From contig CAVPYN010000017.1 in assembly GCA_963709995.1 (NCBI GenBank), forward strand, positions 248,001-312,000: DNA of 64,000 nt. The letters are read 5' to 3'. The position numbers and the translations under genes were made by a program. The notes below the pieces were generated by a model. That model made no database searches. It saw nothing but the letters and a program-made list of their open reading frames with translations, and was not told the origin of the DNA. Shown here one piece after another: positions 62,409 to 64,000 of the stretch (its first letter is position 1; each line of letters begins with the position of its first letter). Source of the DNA: JAUIIK01 sp963709995. Its GTDB lineage: Bacteria; Chloroflexota; Chloroflexia; Thermomicrobiales; CFX8.

Positions 62409-64000
62409 TGAGCTGTTTACTGGCCATCAGCATCGGGCCGGTGCAGGATTTCATCGCGGCGGCGCGCAAGACGCGCGATCTCTGGTACGGCTCAACACTG
62501 CTCAGCGAGGTCTCGCAACAGGTGGCCCGGCTGTTGCAAGTCGAGTATGGCGCTGTGCTGATCTTTCCTCATCCTGACGCCGTCGAAGCTACTGGAGATG
62601 AAAGCCCGGCGGTGGCGAACAAGATCCTGGCAATTCTTCCTCGCAGCGACCCATCGGGAATCGTGTCCGAGATCAAGAAGGCGGCTGTGGATCTCCTCGT
62701 ACAGCAGTACGATGATTCGCTCGTAGGACTTGGCGACGCGCGGCCGTACATCGACGAAGAGATCGCGAGCCGCCAGGCAAAACACTTCATCGAGTTCTAT
62801 AGCGCCTGGGTTCCCTACGACGGCTCGCCGGAGAGCTACCGGGAGGCGCGGTTGAACGTCGAGCGCCTGCTGGCGGGCCGCAAAGCGCTACGCGACTTCG
62901 GGAAAGCCGACGGGAAAGCCAACGTTCCCAAGAGCAGCCTCGATCCCAGCCGCGAATCCGTGTTCAAACTTGAGACGGACGACGCGAAGCAAACGCTCGG
63001 ACGTCGTCTAAGCCTTGCTGGCCGCGCTTCCCACGAAAACGGCTCATTCACCCTGTCCGAGTTTCTCGACGGCGTTTCGCTGGTCAAACGACTCGGCGGA
63101 GCGGAAGCGGGACAGGCTCGTTACCCATCCGTCGTGCGGGTGGCCGCGGATCCCTACATTCGCTACCTGAAGTCATCAAAGCTCGAACAGCTACACCGCC
63201 TGAACGAGTTGGCGGAAGAAGCGGCGCGGCATGGATTCATCGAGCGGCTTTCCAAGACAGGTCTCCACACAGCGCCATACGTCGACTTCCCGTTCGACAG
63301 TCAGATCCTCTTCACCGATGACCCCGACATCCCCGACAGCGATGAAGATGGAAAGCGGATCAAGGATGAGATTCGCAATCTGGTTGGCGACCGTGCCCCT
63401 GCTTACTACGCCATTCTGGTGGCCGACGGCGACCGGATGGGGGCGCACCTGGGTACGATGCAATCGCCCAACGAGCACCAGGCGTTCTCACGGAAGCTGG
63501 CGAGCTTCGCCAGGGACGCCGGAGCCATCGTGCGCGAGCACCAGGGAGTGATCGTCTACAGCGGTGGGGATGATGTGCTGGTGTTCCTGCCGGTGGATAC
63601 GGCGATCGATTGCGCTGGCCGTCTGCGAACCGCGTTTCGCGCTGCTTGCGGCGCAGACGTCACCCTTAGCGCTGGCATTTCCGTTGGCTTCTATCGAGAA
63701 CCACTCTGGCTGGCGCTCGACCGGGCGCGAGCGGCAGAAGCGGCGGCGAAGGGGCCACGCAATGCCCTCGCGGTTGTCTGGCATACGCGGTCCAGCGGCT
63801 CGGACGGGCAACCGGTCGTCCTTCAATGGCGAGATGGTTCGGATGACCCGTTGCGGCAGTGGCAACTGTGGATCGATCGCTTCGCCACTGATGTGATTCC
63901 AACCGGCGCGGCGTATGAACTGCGCGCGCTCGCGGCTGAGCTTCGGCCGCTCTTCGAAACCAGATCTGACGCCGGTCTGGGAAATGATCTGGTCCGCCAC
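62408..64000 (+). CDS. cmr2: Cas10/Cmr2, type III-B effector large subunit (3' partial)
   Basis: 531 codons without a stop before the window ends. It opens directly with the Cmr2 motif LLAISIGPVQDFIAAARKTRDLWYGSTLLSE; the usual preceding HD nuclease domain is absent. The palm domain has AILVADGDRMGAHLG and the active site YSGGDDVLVFLP with GGDD at residues 386-389, followed by SAGISVGFY. It is therefore predicted to make cyclic oligoadenylate on target binding without cutting ssDNA itself. The C-terminal part and the rest of the operon (cmr3-6, any CARF effector) lie beyond the edge. Confidence 0.92.
   Translation, partial: MSCLLAISIGPVQDFIAAARKTRDLWYGSTLLSEVSQQVARLLQVEYGAVLIFPHPDAVEATGDESPAVANKILAILPRSDPSGIVSEIKKAAVDLLVQQYDDSLVGLGDARPYIDEEIASRQAKHFIEFYSAWVPYDGSPESYREARLNVERLLAGRKALRDFGKADGKANVPKSSLDPSRESVFKLETDDAKQTLGRRLSLAGRASHENGSFTLSEFLDGVSLVKRLGGAEAGQARYPSVVRVAADPYIRYLKSSKLEQLHRLNELAEEAARHGFIERLSKTGLHTAPYVDFPFDSQILFTDDPDIPDSDEDGKRIKDEIRNLVGDRAPAYYAILVADGDRMGAHLGTMQSPNEHQAFSRKLASFARDAGAIVREHQGVIVYSGGDDVLVFLPVDTAIDCAGRLRTAFRAACGADVTLSAGISVGFYREPLWLALDRARAAEAAAKGPRNALAVVWHTRSSGSDGQPVVLQWRDGSDDPLRQWQLWIDRFATDVIPTGAAYELRALAAELRPLFETRSDAGLGNDLVRH

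Overview
This window looks like a chromosomal stretch of a member of the Chloroflexota, probably close to Thermomicrobia/Sphaerobacter-like bacteria. The evidence is indirect: moderately high GC, frequent GTG and TTG starts, a secreted protein with WFER-type N-terminal repeats I associate with this phylum, a cobalamin-dependent (class II) ribonucleotide reductase, an F420-type (Ddn-like) oxidoreductase, a polyferredoxin/SCO/PCu(A)C cluster, and many stand-alone serine hydrolases. No rRNA, tRNA, complete insertion sequence or CRISPR array was found by reading.

Layout. 0-13.7 kb: catabolic and transport genes (sulfatase, hydroxyacid-oxoacid transhydrogenase, a large alpha/beta hydrolase, Ddn-like enzyme, AI-2E exporter, an orphan DppB/DppC permease pair, then a + strand MFS / beta-lactamase-fold / cyclase / membrane protein run closed by a strong terminator). 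13.8-23.2 kb: mostly minus strand; secreted double ScyD propeller, MMPL transporter, SDR, DinB-like protein, and a JAMM-protease/Asp-Glu-racemase fusion. 23.3-27.8 kb: a four-gene + operon (aminotransferase, class A beta-lactamase fold, PLP decarboxylase, M19 dipeptidase). 27.9-35.3 kb: a long minus-strand train (RidA, a possible PD-(D/E)XK protein, CBS-Zn ribbon, CoA-ester lyase, SCO, PCu(A)C, FixH-like, polyferredoxin) that looks like copper-centre or terminal-oxidase maturation. 35.5-49.7 kb: GAF-GGDEF protein, OFA-like MFS, M24 peptidase, methyltransferase, FAD oxidoreductase, DUF503, ABC-F, a cysteine-free IscA-like protein, a tandem pair of paralogous membrane proteins (the first with an in-frame TGA), isochorismatase-like hydrolase, beta-lactamase fold, ECF sigma factor.

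50.3-55.5 kb: nrdJ, preceded by a promoter whose -10 overlaps the first of two NrdR-like boxes exactly 32 bp apart. The nrdJ reading frame is broken by about twenty single-base indels although every segment between them is well conserved; outside this gene only three such indels were seen in about 60 kb. Next comes a protoglobin gene under an 8-7-8 palindrome and a MarR regulator with a four-cysteine C-terminal extension, a plausible NO/O2/redox-sensing module. 55.8-61 kb: accessory genes (nucleotidyltransferase, MFS, a TetR/cupin divergon, DinB, GNAT). From 61 kb to the edge a type III-B CRISPR operon begins: cmr1 and a truncated cas10/cmr2 that keeps GGDD but lacks an N-terminal HD nuclease domain.

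The most useful leads are the indel-riddled nrdJ with its NrdR control region, the protoglobin/Cys4-MarR unit, the JAMM-racemase fusion, and the HD-less Cmr system at the right edge.
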